Positions 53,362 to 61,205 of a stretch of DNA of 64,000 nt are shown piece by piece. The notes beneath the pieces were generated by a model, which worked only from the letters and a program-made list of their open reading frames with translations, was not told where the DNA came from and made no database searches. Position 1 is the first letter of the stretch, and each line of letters begins with the position of its first letter. The DNA is from Streptomyces filamentosus (GTDB lineage Bacteria > Actinomycetota > Actinomycetes > Streptomycetales > Streptomycetaceae): assembly GCF_014654895.1 (NCBI RefSeq), contig NZ_BNBE01000002.1:1752621-1816620 (forward strand), written 5' to 3'. A program made the position numbers and the translations under genes.

Positions 53362-53775
53362 TCATGCGGATTCCTCCTCCTCGGCGAGTTCGGCTAGCTG
53401 GGCCGCCAGCTCGTTGACGTGGATGTAGATCAGCGCCTCGTTCTTGCCGTGGGGGTTCAGGTAGGGCTTCCCGTCGACCTGGAAGTGTTCCAGAGCCTCG
53501 TGGACGGCCTCGTTGATCGCCATGGAGAGGAAGTGGGCAAGCCAGTGCTGCTCGGTCGGCTCCTCAAGCACTTGGCCGTTCATGCAGAACTCGGGGGTCT
53601 GTTGCCATTCGCCGGCCTGCACTGCGCCGTCCTGGAAGGCGTCGGGGATGGCCGGGCCCAGGAGCTCGCTGGCGAGGAACCCGCGAGGCTCGGTGGTCTT
53701 GCTAAAAGTCAACCGGTGCGAGACTCGGGCCCTGACCTTCTTGAGGACGGCCTCCTGTGCGGGACTGAGGTCCAT
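53362..53775 (-). CDS. hypothetical protein
   Basis: 137 residues from ATG 53775 (GGGAG 5 bases upstream); GTG 53787 is the alternative. It has MAINEAVHEALEHFQVDGKP and an acidic helical C-terminus. First gene behind P10. No known domain. Confidence 0.65.
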   Translation of the reverse strand: MDLSPAQEAVLKKVRARVSHRLTFSKTTEPRGFLASELLGPAIPDAFQDGAVQAGEWQQTPEFCMNGQVLEEPTEQHWLAHFLSMAINEAVHEALEHFQVDGKPYLNPHGKNEALIYIHVNELAAQLAELAEEEESA

Positions 53776-53830
53776 GCTTTCTCCCACCCTCGATGTCAGA
53801 GGTACTCAACCTCTCCATGCCAACAACGCC

Positions 53831-53859
53831 ACACTACTACAATAAATCCAATTATGCAA
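53831..53859 (-). promoter_or_regulatory. conserved regulon promoter P10
   Basis: Minus strand: TTGCAT, spacer AATTGGATTTATTGTAG, TAGTGT. The TAA stop of the upstream small gene lies inside TTGCATAATTGG. Confidence 0.8.
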
Positions 53860-54007
53860 TCTCGATGTTCCCTCCCCTCGGCCGCGCCCGCCGCGCTGTC
53901 CTTCGTCGCCCACTACCGGCGGGCGACGAAGGACAGCAGCGATCGCGCGCCTCGCGGTAGCGGGCGATAGCGTCCTGGGCGCGTCGGACTGCAGCGTTAA
54001 TGGGCAT
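53852..54007 (-). CDS. hypothetical small basic protein cut off from its promoter
   Basis: 51 residues from ATG 54007 with a strong AGGAGG 8 bases upstream. A helix (AAVRRAQDAIARYREARDR) and an Arg-rich tail. The last codons ATT GCA TAA are supplied by promoter P10. The insertion sequence begins 24 bases upstream of the ATG and now separates the gene from P11. Confidence 0.6.
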   Translation of the reverse strand: MPINAAVRRAQDAIARYREARDRCCPSSPAGSGRRRTARRARPRGGNIEIA

Positions 54008-54030
54008 GGTGGCTTCCTCCTGTGGGGCTA

Positions 54031-54047
54031 GGCCGTGTGTCGAAAGT
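54031..54047 (+). repeat. left terminal inverted repeat of the IS
   Basis: GGCCGTGTGTCGAAAGT, the exact reverse complement of 55409-55425. Confidence 0.85.
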
Positions 54048-54140
54048 CGCTGAGAGGCAACGTTGTGGCGGGCTGGAGCGTCCATGGGGTTGCCGGATTC
54101 GGCTTGGGCAGGGTGTTGAGGGGGGCTCGTGGAGCGGGGT

Positions 54141-54449
54141 ATGGGGAAGCAGGACGGTCCAGGGCGAGAGCTGAACGCTTACGAGAAGGTTCTCGCAGAG
54201 GACCGCCGCGTCATGCGCGAGATGTTCCGTGTGAGCATCGGCGGTGCCCATGCAGGGCTCGTCATAACGGTCTTCATCGTGGTCTTGTTCGCTGCCATTG
54301 GCGGCACCGTATGGGCTCTGATCGTTGGCGGAGCGGTTGCGTTCTGGTTCGCCGTCGCCCTTATCGCGGTTGTCGGTGGCGGTCGCCGCGGGTGGGCCGC
54401 AGCCAAGCGCGCTTACCTCTTGGCTTTCGGCTGGGCCGGCTGGCTGTGA
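54141..54449 (+). CDS. membrane protein carried inside the IS
   Basis: 102 residues from ATG 54141 (GGAG 6 bases upstream). A charged N-terminus (LNAYEKVLAEDRRVMREMFR) is followed by two long hydrophobic helices. It lies between the left repeat and the transposase stop, on the opposite strand. Passenger of unknown function. Confidence 0.6.
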   Translation: MGKQDGPGRELNAYEKVLAEDRRVMREMFRVSIGGAHAGLVITVFIVVLFAAIGGTVWALIVGGAVAFWFAVALIAVVGGGRRGWAAAKRAYLLAFGWAGWL

Positions 54450-54503
54450 TCGTCGGCGAGGGGTATGGCCAACGCGAGCAGGCGGCATCGCCAACTCCGT
54501 CCG

Positions 54504-55379
54504 TCACAGCCATTCTCCGATCGCGGCGACAAGGACGGTGGCTTCGAAGCGGACGGCGAGCTTGTCGAATCGGGTGGCGACCGCCCGGTTCCTTTTAAGA
54601 CGGTTGATCCCGCACTCGACCGCATGGCGTTCGCGGTAGTCGACCGGGTCGAAGCGCGGCGGCCGGCCGCCGCGGGCGCCGAGCTTTCGGCGGTTGCGTG
54701 CCTGGTCGGCCTTGTCCGGGATGGTGCAGCGGATCCCGCGGCGGCGTAGGTAGGCGCGGTTTCTGCGGGAGGCATACGCCTTGTCCGCACGCACCCGATC
54801 GGGGCGGACGCGTGGCCGGCCCGGCCCGATACGGGGCACGCGGACCTTCTTCAGCACCGGTTCGAACTGCGGCGAGTCGCCGCGCTGCCCGGCCGTGATC
54901 ACGATCGCCATGGGTTTCTGGTCCTGCTCAACGGCCAGGTGCACCTTGGTGGTGAACCCGCCGCGTGAGCGACCAAGTCCGTGGTCATCGGGCTCGGTGA
55001 ACACACCGCCCGGCGGTTCCTTCTGCAGGTCACCCTGCTTGCGGGCCCCGGCCGCATGCTGATGAGCACGACAGACCGTGGAGTCGACGCTCAGGTCCCA
55101 CGTGATCGCCCCCTTCGCATCGGCCAGGGACTGCAGCCGGGTCAGGATCCGGTGCCAGATGCCGTTCCGCTGCCACCGGCGGAACAAGTCGTAGACCCGG
55201 CCCCACGGCCCGTACTCGACGGGCACGTCCCGCCACGGAACACCGGTCCGGACCCGAAACCGTATGCCGTCGATCAACCGCCGCCGAGGCCAGACGGGCG
55301 GCCGGCCCGCCTTCGTGCCCTTCGGCAACAACGGCTCCAGCACCGCCCACTGCTCGTCCGTGAGATCTCTCCGACCCAT
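54504..55379 (-). CDS. IS5-family transposase
   Basis: 291 residues in one uninterrupted frame. N-terminal LTDEQWAVLEPLLP and GIRFRVRTGVPWRDVP are typical of IS5-group enzymes. The DDE catalytic residues sit in WDLSVDSTVCRAHQH, VRADKAYASRRNRAYLRRRG and ECGINRLKRNR. It looks intact and probably active. Confidence 0.92.
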   Translation of the reverse strand: MGRRDLTDEQWAVLEPLLPKGTKAGRPPVWPRRRLIDGIRFRVRTGVPWRDVPVEYGPWGRVYDLFRRWQRNGIWHRILTRLQSLADAKGAITWDLSVDSTVCRAHQHAAGARKQGDLQKEPPGGVFTEPDDHGLGRSRGGFTTKVHLAVEQDQKPMAIVITAGQRGDSPQFEPVLKKVRVPRIGPGRPRVRPDRVRADKAYASRRNRAYLRRRGIRCTIPDKADQARNRRKLGARGGRPPRFDPVDYRERHAVECGINRLKRNRAVATRFDKLAVRFEATVLVAAIGEWL

Positions 55380-55408
55380 GAACCGTGATCATTCACAGCC
55401 CAAGATCC

Positions 55409-55425
55409 ACTTTCGACACACGGCC
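55409..55425 (-). repeat. right terminal inverted repeat of the IS
   Basis: Reads GGCCGTGTGTCGAAAGT on the minus strand; pairs with 54031-54047. Confidence 0.85.
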
Positions 55426-55488
55426 TAGGCGTCTTCGGCGCCGCCCTCGAATGGTTGGTTGGACTGCGCTTCCACGCCAATGGCGTAA

Positions 55489-55517
55489 ACTCTACCTGAA
55501 TAAATCCAATTAAACAG
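55489..55517 (-). promoter_or_regulatory. conserved regulon promoter P11, separated from its gene by the IS
   Basis: Minus strand: CTGTTT, spacer AATTGGATTTATTCAGG, TAGAGT. Removing the IS would put it about 76 bases ahead of the ATG at 54007, the same leader length as P2, P3 and P5. Confidence 0.75.
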
Positions 55518-55669
55518 TTCTCCTTGTGTGGATCGTTGCGGCACCTGCTGTCCTGATTTTCTGCATGCGGCTGTCAGCAGAGAATCGGCACCTGGATGTC
55601 AGTGGTGTAGCCGGGTGACCTGCTAGTTCTTACTGTCGGGTGGTGACGAACTGGCGCTGGTAGTAGTGA

Positions 55670-55951
55670 CGAGAGGCCAGGTCAACCCCAGAGACCCGGG
55701 CCCGCTTCGGCTACAAGGCCGCTGCCGGCACCACCGACGACGGCCGCTTCCGCCGGCTCACCGTCAAGCCCTCCACTTACCAAACCCGCCGCCTGTTCGA
55801 GGCCCAGGAAATGGGCACCACCGACCAGCTCCTGCGCGAAATTGTCGCCGAGGGATTCAAGGAAACCTATTTCCAGGACAACGGCGCCCGCGCTGTGGGA
55901 CTGTCCGACGTGTACCTCACGAATATCGACTACCTCGACGTCGAGTACTAG
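55670..55951 (+). pseudogene. 3' remnant of an unknown gene
   Basis: An open frame without a start codon, from a TGA at 55667 to TAG 55949-55951. It encodes about 93 residues with good coding composition (FGYKAAAGTTDDGRFRRLTV, QDNGARAVGLSDVYLTNIDY). The 5' part is missing and the upstream DNA is non-coding, so it is a truncated gene. Identity unknown. Confidence 0.5.
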
Positions 55952-56028
55952 AAAACCGGAACCTTCCAGCCCGAAATCCGTTGAGCAGGGAAAGCCCGAG
56001 CGGTGCCATTAAAGAAGCGAGGAACACC

Positions 56029-57012
56029 GTGACCGACACCAGCTCTGACGCCGTCGACGTCTTCGGTATCGACTGCGACAAGAGCCACCTGATCCACGCG
56101 GACTACGACAGCGTCCGCATCGCCGACGCGCTGCGCCGCAGCCCCCACTTCACCGCCGCGTACGCCAACCCCGGCGACTACGACGTCGTCTTCGCCACCT
56201 CCGACACCGGTGACGGCCGGGCCTGGCTCCTCACGCTGAAGGACCCGGCCCCCTCCGACGACGACATGCTCGGCATGCCCGTCCTGCACGAGGCCCTGGC
56301 GGCCGCGGTCCTCAATCACCCCGACTTCGTCGCCGCCACCCCGGACTACCCCAGCGACGGCGACATCACCATCCACACCCGCGACGGCCAGCGCTACCTC
56401 GGTGTCATCGGCATCGCCACCGACGAGGACACCGCCCTGCTGAAGCAGCCGGCCCCAGCCGCCGCACCGTCCGAAACCGCCCGCCACGACGTCGTCCACA
56501 TCGCTGCCGCGCTGCGCAGCAGCCCGCACATCCGCTCCGTCACCCCGGTCGAACCCGGCGACACCGCGGTCTGGTTCAAGGACGCCGACGGTCTTGAGCA
56601 CGAACTGGCCCTGGTCTCCTCCGAGCCGATCTCGGACGCTCCGTCCGTGGCCTACACCTGGGACGCCGTCGCCGCCGCGATCGGCAGCCACCCCCACTTC
56701 ACCCGCTCGGTACTGGAGGAGCGGTCCTTCGGTCCGCTCAACCTCGACACCGTCACCGTCTACACCCGCACCGGCACCGAGTACACGCTGAAGCTGACGC
56801 TCAAGCTGCCCGGCGATCCGCGCCCCGAGCGCAGGCCGGTCTCCCCGGCCGCCGACCTCACCACTGCCGCCGAGCGACTCCTGCACCCCCAGGCGACCGA
56901 TTCCGACCGCGCGATGGCCGGCCTGCTCAACCACGTCGCCGCCACCTGGGACAGCCTCGACGCCCCGCTGCGCGAGCACGCCCATGCCGTCGCCCGCACT
57001 CTCATCGGCTAG
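56029..57012 (+). CDS. protein with four tandem repeats
   Basis: 327 residues from GTG 56029 (GAGG upstream). Four copies of a unit of about 45 residues at 27-72, 86-131, 154-198 and 210-259. Each has a helix with (S/H)PHF or HPDF (ADALRRSPHF; AAAVLNHPDF; AAALRSSPHI; AAAIGSHPHF) followed by two beta strands with an Asp-rich turn. The C-terminal 60 residues are helical. Unknown family; first of four co-directional small genes. Confidence 0.7.
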   Translation: MTDTSSDAVDVFGIDCDKSHLIHADYDSVRIADALRRSPHFTAAYANPGDYDVVFATSDTGDGRAWLLTLKDPAPSDDDMLGMPVLHEALAAAVLNHPDFVAATPDYPSDGDITIHTRDGQRYLGVIGIATDEDTALLKQPAPAAAPSETARHDVVHIAAALRSSPHIRSVTPVEPGDTAVWFKDADGLEHELALVSSEPISDAPSVAYTWDAVAAAIGSHPHFTRSVLEERSFGPLNLDTVTVYTRTGTEYTLKLTLKLPGDPRPERRPVSPAADLTTAAERLLHPQATDSDRAMAGLLNHVAATWDSLDAPLREHAHAVARTLIG

Positions 57013-57089
57013 ACCCCGCTCCGGTCCCCGGCACTGCAACTGCCGGGGACGGATCCCTCCCCCTCTCCGCCACTCTTCCGGAAGGCCCC

Positions 57090-57461
57090 ATGCCCCGCGA
57101 TGACGACGGGCAGCAAGCCGAGCTCCTGCTCGACCAGGTGCGGTTCGACCTGATCAGCGCCGGGTTCCACGTAGCGCCGCCTGGGCCGCTGACCGACGAG
57201 CACCAGGGCGGCGTCGTGGTCCACCTCGACGACGACCACCAGGTCACGGTCGACTGGCTCACCCACCACCGCCTGGACGCCGCCGCCCTCGACATGGTGG
57301 AAGCCGACCGCCTCGAAGAGGACGTCGTCACCCGCTACGAGACCGTCAGCACCACGATGAACACCGCCCTCGCCACCGTGCTGCACGCCTTCGGCTACCG
57401 CACCAGCCGGCCGCTGTTCGGCACCGGCTTCACTGTCCAGCCGCCCCGCACCGCTCCGTAG
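57090..57461 (+). CDS. hypothetical protein
   Basis: 123 residues, ATG. LLDQVRFDLISAGFHVAPPG and GGVVVHLDDDHQVTVDW suggest a small alpha/beta fold like units of the preceding repeat protein. No motif. Confidence 0.6.
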   Translation: MPRDDDGQQAELLLDQVRFDLISAGFHVAPPGPLTDEHQGGVVVHLDDDHQVTVDWLTHHRLDAAALDMVEADRLEEDVVTRYETVSTTMNTALATVLHAFGYRTSRPLFGTGFTVQPPRTAP

Positions 57462-57518
57462 CCCCACCCCGCCGTCCGGCTCCGTCCCGGCGGAGCCCCG
57501 CACCCCTGGGAGAACCCC

Positions 57519-57857
57519 GTGACCGACTACCTCGACCACGACGAGGACCTGGACGAGGCCGCGTTCGCCCGGCGCCGCCAGGCCGGTCAGCTCGACCACA
57601 TCAACACCTACTACCGCCTGCCCGAACGCCTGGGCGTCACGGCCGCGCTCGGCGTCCGGGTCCGCCACGAGGACCGCGAGGGCACGATCACCGACACCGC
57701 CGGCCAGTACCTGCGCGTCCTGCTCGACGGCGACACCGACACCACCGTCTGCCACGCCACCGCGTCCATGGCCTACCAGCGCCCCGACGGCACCTGGGCG
57801 AGGGCCACCCCGCTCCCCGACCCCTACGCCCGCACCACCGACGAGGCCGGGCAGTGA
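57519..57857 (+). CDS. hypothetical protein
   Basis: 112 residues, GTG with GGGAG upstream. The C-terminal part (GVRVRHEDREGTITDTAGQY, then LDGDTDTTVCHAT) looks like a small SH3/KOW-type barrel. It overlaps the next gene by 4 bases. Confidence 0.6.
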   Translation: MTDYLDHDEDLDEAAFARRRQAGQLDHINTYYRLPERLGVTAALGVRVRHEDREGTITDTAGQYLRVLLDGDTDTTVCHATASMAYQRPDGTWARATPLPDPYARTTDEAGQ

Positions 57858-58078
57858 CCCGGCCCGGGTCGGAGCAGGACTCCCTCGAGGCGTCCTGGGC
57901 ACTGCCGGCCGCGCCCCGCTGCGGCCACTGCGGCGAGCGCATCACCTCTGCCGACGGGCCCGGGGACACCTGGTTCGGGCCCGTACCCGAGCCGGGCCAG
58001 GACCGCCTGGACGTGCCCGTCTACCACCTGACCCGCAACCCCTGCCGGATCGCCGGCGGCCTCCCGCCCCGTTCCTGA
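57854..58078 (+). CDS. small zinc-ribbon protein
   Basis: 74 residues, GTG in a GTGA overlap. CGHC near residue 24 and His/Cys near the end (VYHLTRNPC) make a probable zinc site. Last gene before a strong terminator. Confidence 0.55.
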   Translation: MTRPGSEQDSLEASWALPAAPRCGHCGERITSADGPGDTWFGPVPEPGQDRLDVPVYHLTRNPCRIAGGLPPRS

Positions 58079-58097
58079 CGGCACACGCCCCGTACGC

Positions 58098-58146
58098 GAA
58101 GAGCGCCTCGCCCCGGCATTGCAGCTGCCGGGGCGAGGCGCTCTTC
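58098..58146. terminator. bidirectional terminator
   Basis: A perfect 21-bp stem with a 7-base loop between the converging genes at 57.85 kb and 58.16 kb. Confidence 0.85.
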
Positions 58147-58159
58147 AGTCTCCCAGGTG

Positions 58160-58711
58160 TCAGGGAGCGCAGTGCGTGCAGGCAGGGGTGCCGGCGAAGG
58201 CGCGGTCGGCTGCGGCGACATCACGGCCAGTGAGGTGCGCGGCCGCGTCCAGGGAGGCGGACAGCGGACGACGCGTGGAAGTGCCGACATACGGCTTGTC
58301 CGTGGTGATGTACCGGTCAGCCGATGCGGCGTATCCCCCCGGGTTCTTGCGGTAGACGGTGGTCGCACGGCTCGCCCGAGACCACGTCGCTTCGGCAGCG
58401 CCCCATTTCTCCTCGGCGTCCGTCGCGCTCATGCGAAGAGCCTCGCCGATGGTCTCCCAGCTCGTCCCGCGAACCCTCTCGGTGATCACCGCCTGCGTAA
58501 TCACCGAAGCATCCACACCGCGAGGCAGCGCTCGCACGTAGTCACCCGCCCGAGCCAGGTCCTCACCCACCATCTGTGCGTACACACCCAGGCGTGACGC
58601 GGCAGATTCGATCAGGTTCACCAGCTGGATCCTGGCGATGTCGGACTCGGTGAAGCTGTCGGCCGGCAACTGCTCCGGGTCCACCTGAACGGTATCGATC
58701 TCGATAGTCAT
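58160..58711 (-). CDS. hypothetical protein
   Basis: 183 residues, ATG. A helical segment RVRGTSWETIGEALRMSATDA resembles a helix-turn-helix. The end carries CTHC. The 24-bp box at 58756 lies upstream. Confidence 0.6.
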   Translation of the reverse strand: MTIEIDTVQVDPEQLPADSFTESDIARIQLVNLIESAASRLGVYAQMVGEDLARAGDYVRALPRGVDASVITQAVITERVRGTSWETIGEALRMSATDAEEKWGAAEATWSRASRATTVYRKNPGGYAASADRYITTDKPYVGTSTRRPLSASLDAAAHLTGRDVAAADRAFAGTPACTHCAP

Positions 58712-58755
58712 GGCGCGGATCGTAGAGCCGTACTGACCGCCCTCCAGATGTAAGA

Positions 58756-58779
58756 CTCACACCCTGTTTCCCCAGGTGA
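58756..58779. promoter_or_regulatory. 24-bp intergenic box, copy 1
   Basis: CTCACA, four variable bases, GTTT, one variable base, CCCAGGTGA. 19 of 24 bases match the copy at 61603. It lies upstream of the minus gene ending at 58160. Possible operator. Confidence 0.45.
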
Positions 58780-59094
58780 GACGGCACACCGCACGGTTGG
58801 AAGGCTGTGAGGTGCAGCGGGACGAACCACGGCCGAACCTGGACCTGGCGGTGTTCCGCCGCCGATGTCCCACGATCGGGTGGACCGCAAAGCGCCGGTC
58901 GTGCCGACCTCCCCGCCTCGCGAAGACCCGGTCGGACTGCGGTCGGCCCGCACCGGTTCCGGGGAAGGACGTGAGCCCCGGGGGTGGGTGCCCGTACGGT
59001 AGGAGACACAGGATTTACACGCCCGGGGGCCGCCACCTCGGGTGACCGCCACAGGCCCCCGGGCCTCTTGTTCTCCACCCGCCAGGAGACCGTC
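58780..59094. other. intergenic region, no gene supported
   Basis: About 315 bases between the divergent genes at 58.7 kb and 59.1 kb. Open frames here lack ribosome sites and change composition. Apart from the adjacent box I see no clear structure. Confidence 0.4.
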
Positions 59095-59346
59095 ATGAGC
59101 ACATCCGCTTCGCACCCCGGCCGCCGCGAGCTGCGCGTCACCGTCACCGACGAGGTCTACGAGCAGCTCCAGGCGCTCGCGGCCGACAAGGCTGTCCCGG
59201 CGGAGGAGTACGCTGCGCGGATGCTCACCGACGACATCACCCGCTCCCGGTTCCTTGCCGGCGCTGAGGAGTTCGTCGCCGAGCACGCCCTCGGCTTCGC
59301 CGAGCGCTTCGGCCCCCGCCCCGCCGCTGGAGACCAGGCTGCGTGA
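59095..59346 (+). CDS. RHH-like antitoxin candidate
   Basis: 83 residues, ATG with AGGAG upstream. RRELRVTVTDEVYEQLQALA followed by EEYAARMLTDDI has the strand-helix-helix layout of ribbon-helix-helix repressors. It overlaps the next gene by 4 bases, the usual arrangement for a toxin-antitoxin pair. Confidence 0.6.
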   Translation: MSTSASHPGRRELRVTVTDEVYEQLQALAADKAVPAEEYAARMLTDDITRSRFLAGAEEFVAEHALGFAERFGPRPAAGDQAA

Positions 59347-59711
59347 ACCTGACCGTCGACCTCATCTGGCTCCTGCAGGTCGCCCAGGAGAAGATTCCGG
59401 GCGATCCCGACGTCGTCGACTTCGGAGCTCTGGAGGCCGCCCGGGCCCGCCACTGCGCGGTCGTCATGGGCACGACCGTCTACCCCGAGCCGCACCACCG
59501 CGCCGCCGCCCTCCTGCAGTCCCTCGTCCGGCTGCCCGCCCTGGAGCACTCCAATGAGCTGTACTCGGCCGTCGTTGCCGCGGCCTTCCTGAGCGCCAGC
59601 GGCCGCGCGGTGAAGGTGAGCACCCAGCAGGCCGGGGACTTGATCGAGCAGGCCGCGAACGGGCTGGACGTCCGCGACATCGCCACCGCTCTGGCCGCCT
59701 GGACCCCCTGA
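59343..59711 (+). CDS. Doc/Fic-like protein lacking the catalytic motif
   Basis: 122 residues, GTG. The layout follows Doc toxins: an N-terminal VDLIWLLQVAQEKIPGDPDV, then HRAAALLQSLVRLPALEHSN and AAFLSASGRAVKVS. Where Doc has HPFxDGNKR, this protein has LPALEHSNELY, so the catalytic His and phosphate-binding residues are missing. It is either an inactive relative or has a changed activity. Confidence 0.55.
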   Translation: MNLTVDLIWLLQVAQEKIPGDPDVVDFGALEAARARHCAVVMGTTVYPEPHHRAAALLQSLVRLPALEHSNELYSAVVAAAFLSASGRAVKVSTQQAGDLIEQAANGLDVRDIATALAAWTP

Positions 59712-59782
59712 GGCTCTGTCGTCCTCGGCCCCGTCCAGGCCGCACCGGGCCGTTTCCACGGCGTAGTCACCGCCGTATCCAC

Positions 59783-59808
59783 CCGGGCGGCAACCCGTAG
59801 CCGCCCGG
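59783..59808. terminator. bidirectional hairpin
   Basis: A 9-bp perfect stem (CCGGGCGGC and complement) with an 8-base loop between converging genes. GTAGTCACC occurs on both sides (59763 and 59808). Confidence 0.6.
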
Positions 59809-59811
59809 TAG

Positions 59812-60315
59812 TCACCAGCGGCCCCGGGACCGCTCGGCACCGAGCTGGACCTCGCGCCGGCACTCGCGGCAGTCCGGCAAGCCGCTCACGCGCCGGCCCT
59901 CTCCCTCCGCCCACCTGAAGCCGCACAACGACAGGGCCCCGTCCTCTTCGGGGTCGGTGGCGTGCGAGTCGTGGCCCGGCACGTTCCACGTGACCGTCGT
60001 GCCGCCCTCGTAGGGAGCGCCCTCCGGCCACTCGTACACGGCCTCGGTGGTTGTGCAGCGCATCCGGAGGTCGGGCCCCTCCCAGCGGGGACCCCGCCGG
60101 CGGGCACCCAGCCGGGCCTCGGTCGCGGCGTCGACGGCGTCGGCCAGGCGCTCGAAGGACAGGTCGTAGTCCTCCATGTGACGCCAGGTGCCCGGCTCCT
60201 GCTTCCGCATCAGCTCACGGAACTCCAGCAGCAGCCGCTCCAGGTCGTGCCGCCCGACCCGCAGGGTGTCGGTCGCGTCGTCGTACTCGTCGTTGGGGGT
60301 GATCTTCACGGGCAT
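59812..60315 (-). CDS. hypothetical protein
   Basis: 167 residues, ATG with GGAG 8 bases upstream. Two Cys pairs near the C-terminus (LSLCGFRW; CREC) may bind zinc. Otherwise unknown. Confidence 0.6.
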   Translation of the reverse strand: MPVKITPNDEYDDATDTLRVGRHDLERLLLEFRELMRKQEPGTWRHMEDYDLSFERLADAVDAATEARLGARRRGPRWEGPDLRMRCTTTEAVYEWPEGAPYEGGTTVTWNVPGHDSHATDPEEDGALSLCGFRWAEGEGRRVSGLPDCRECRREVQLGAERSRGRW

Positions 60316-60497
60316 CGCACTGCTCCTTGTCCACGCACGCTGGTGGGCCCGAGTGTGCCGGGAACGCGCGGGCCGGGTGGCCGTATCCACCCGTTGCCAC
60401 CCGGACGGCAACGCGTATCCATGCGCAGCAGCCTTTCGTTGCCGCCGAGCCGGGTAGCGTGCCAGGGACTGATCCGGACCCGGGGTGGGGAGTGGCG

Positions 60498-61193
60498 ATG
60501 CGGTTCGCACGGCTGGAAGAGAACGGCCCGCTGACGTCGACCGAGCTGGGGGCGCTGCGGTCGCTGAACGCGGCAGTCCTGACCTCTCGGTACGAGTTCG
60601 AGTCGGCCGGCGCCGTCTGGGACCGGCTGGAGAGCCGCGGGGACGTGGCAGACGTGCACGAGGCGGCCACGACGTTCCCGTTCTACGGGGAGGCCATCCA
60701 CGAGATCGCGCGCAGCGCGGCCGCGCACGAGCGGCGCGTGGCGCTGACCGCCTGGAGGTATACGGCCGCGGCGGTCGTCCTGGGCGTCGCCGTTCTGCAG
60801 CGCGTCGCCGAGACGAAGCCGCCGTTGTCGGCCGCGACGGTGGAGAAGCTGTGCCAGGAGCCGACGCTAGGCCGGCTGCACGAGGCGCTGTCGGTGCCGG
60901 TGGCCGACCTGGTGCCGGTGCTGGAGCACGACCTCGTCGATCACCGCACCCGCACAGCGGAGCAGTGGGCCCAGGCGCGTGACCGGGTGGACCACGCGAT
61001 CGACCTCGTCCTGGAGATCGCCGAGGACGAGGATGCGGCCCACCCCCGCACCAAGGACGAAGCGGCCGGCTGTCTGCTGACCGAGCACTGCCCGCCCCAC
61101 ACCGACCCCGTCTACCACGGCGCCCTGGAGCCGCTGTTCCAGCTGGCCGAGGACGTCCCGTTCGACATCAGCAGAGTCATCAAGAACAGCTGA
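60498..61193 (+). CDS. hypothetical helical protein
   Basis: 231 residues from ATG 60498 (GGGGAG 6 bases upstream). Long helices with many Ala/Glu (TAWRYTAAAVVLGVAVLQRV). No motif. Divergent from the 59.8 kb gene. Confidence 0.6.
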   Translation: MRFARLEENGPLTSTELGALRSLNAAVLTSRYEFESAGAVWDRLESRGDVADVHEAATTFPFYGEAIHEIARSAAAHERRVALTAWRYTAAAVVLGVAVLQRVAETKPPLSAATVEKLCQEPTLGRLHEALSVPVADLVPVLEHDLVDHRTRTAEQWAQARDRVDHAIDLVLEIAEDEDAAHPRTKDEAAGCLLTEHCPPHTDPVYHGALEPLFQLAEDVPFDISRVIKNS

Positions 61194-61205
61194 GTACCCC
61201 GCGAC

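Larger units (their letters stand above)
54031..55425 (-). mobile_element. IS5-type insertion sequence with passenger gene
   Basis: 1395 bases bounded by 17-bp perfect inverted repeats GGCCGTGTGTCGAAAGT (54031-54047, and its complement 55409-55425). TA is duplicated on both sides (54029-54030 and 55426-55427), so the target was CTAG. Contents: a full transposase on the minus strand and a + strand two-helix membrane protein. Single-ORF IS5 elements are usually 0.85-1 kb, so the extra gene makes this one long. Confidence 0.85.

Noticed and set aside
13956..55517. AATTGGATTTA repeats as transposon ends or attachment sites
   Set aside because: All copies share orientation and fixed distance to -10 hexamers and genes; no target duplications. 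Promoter explains them better.
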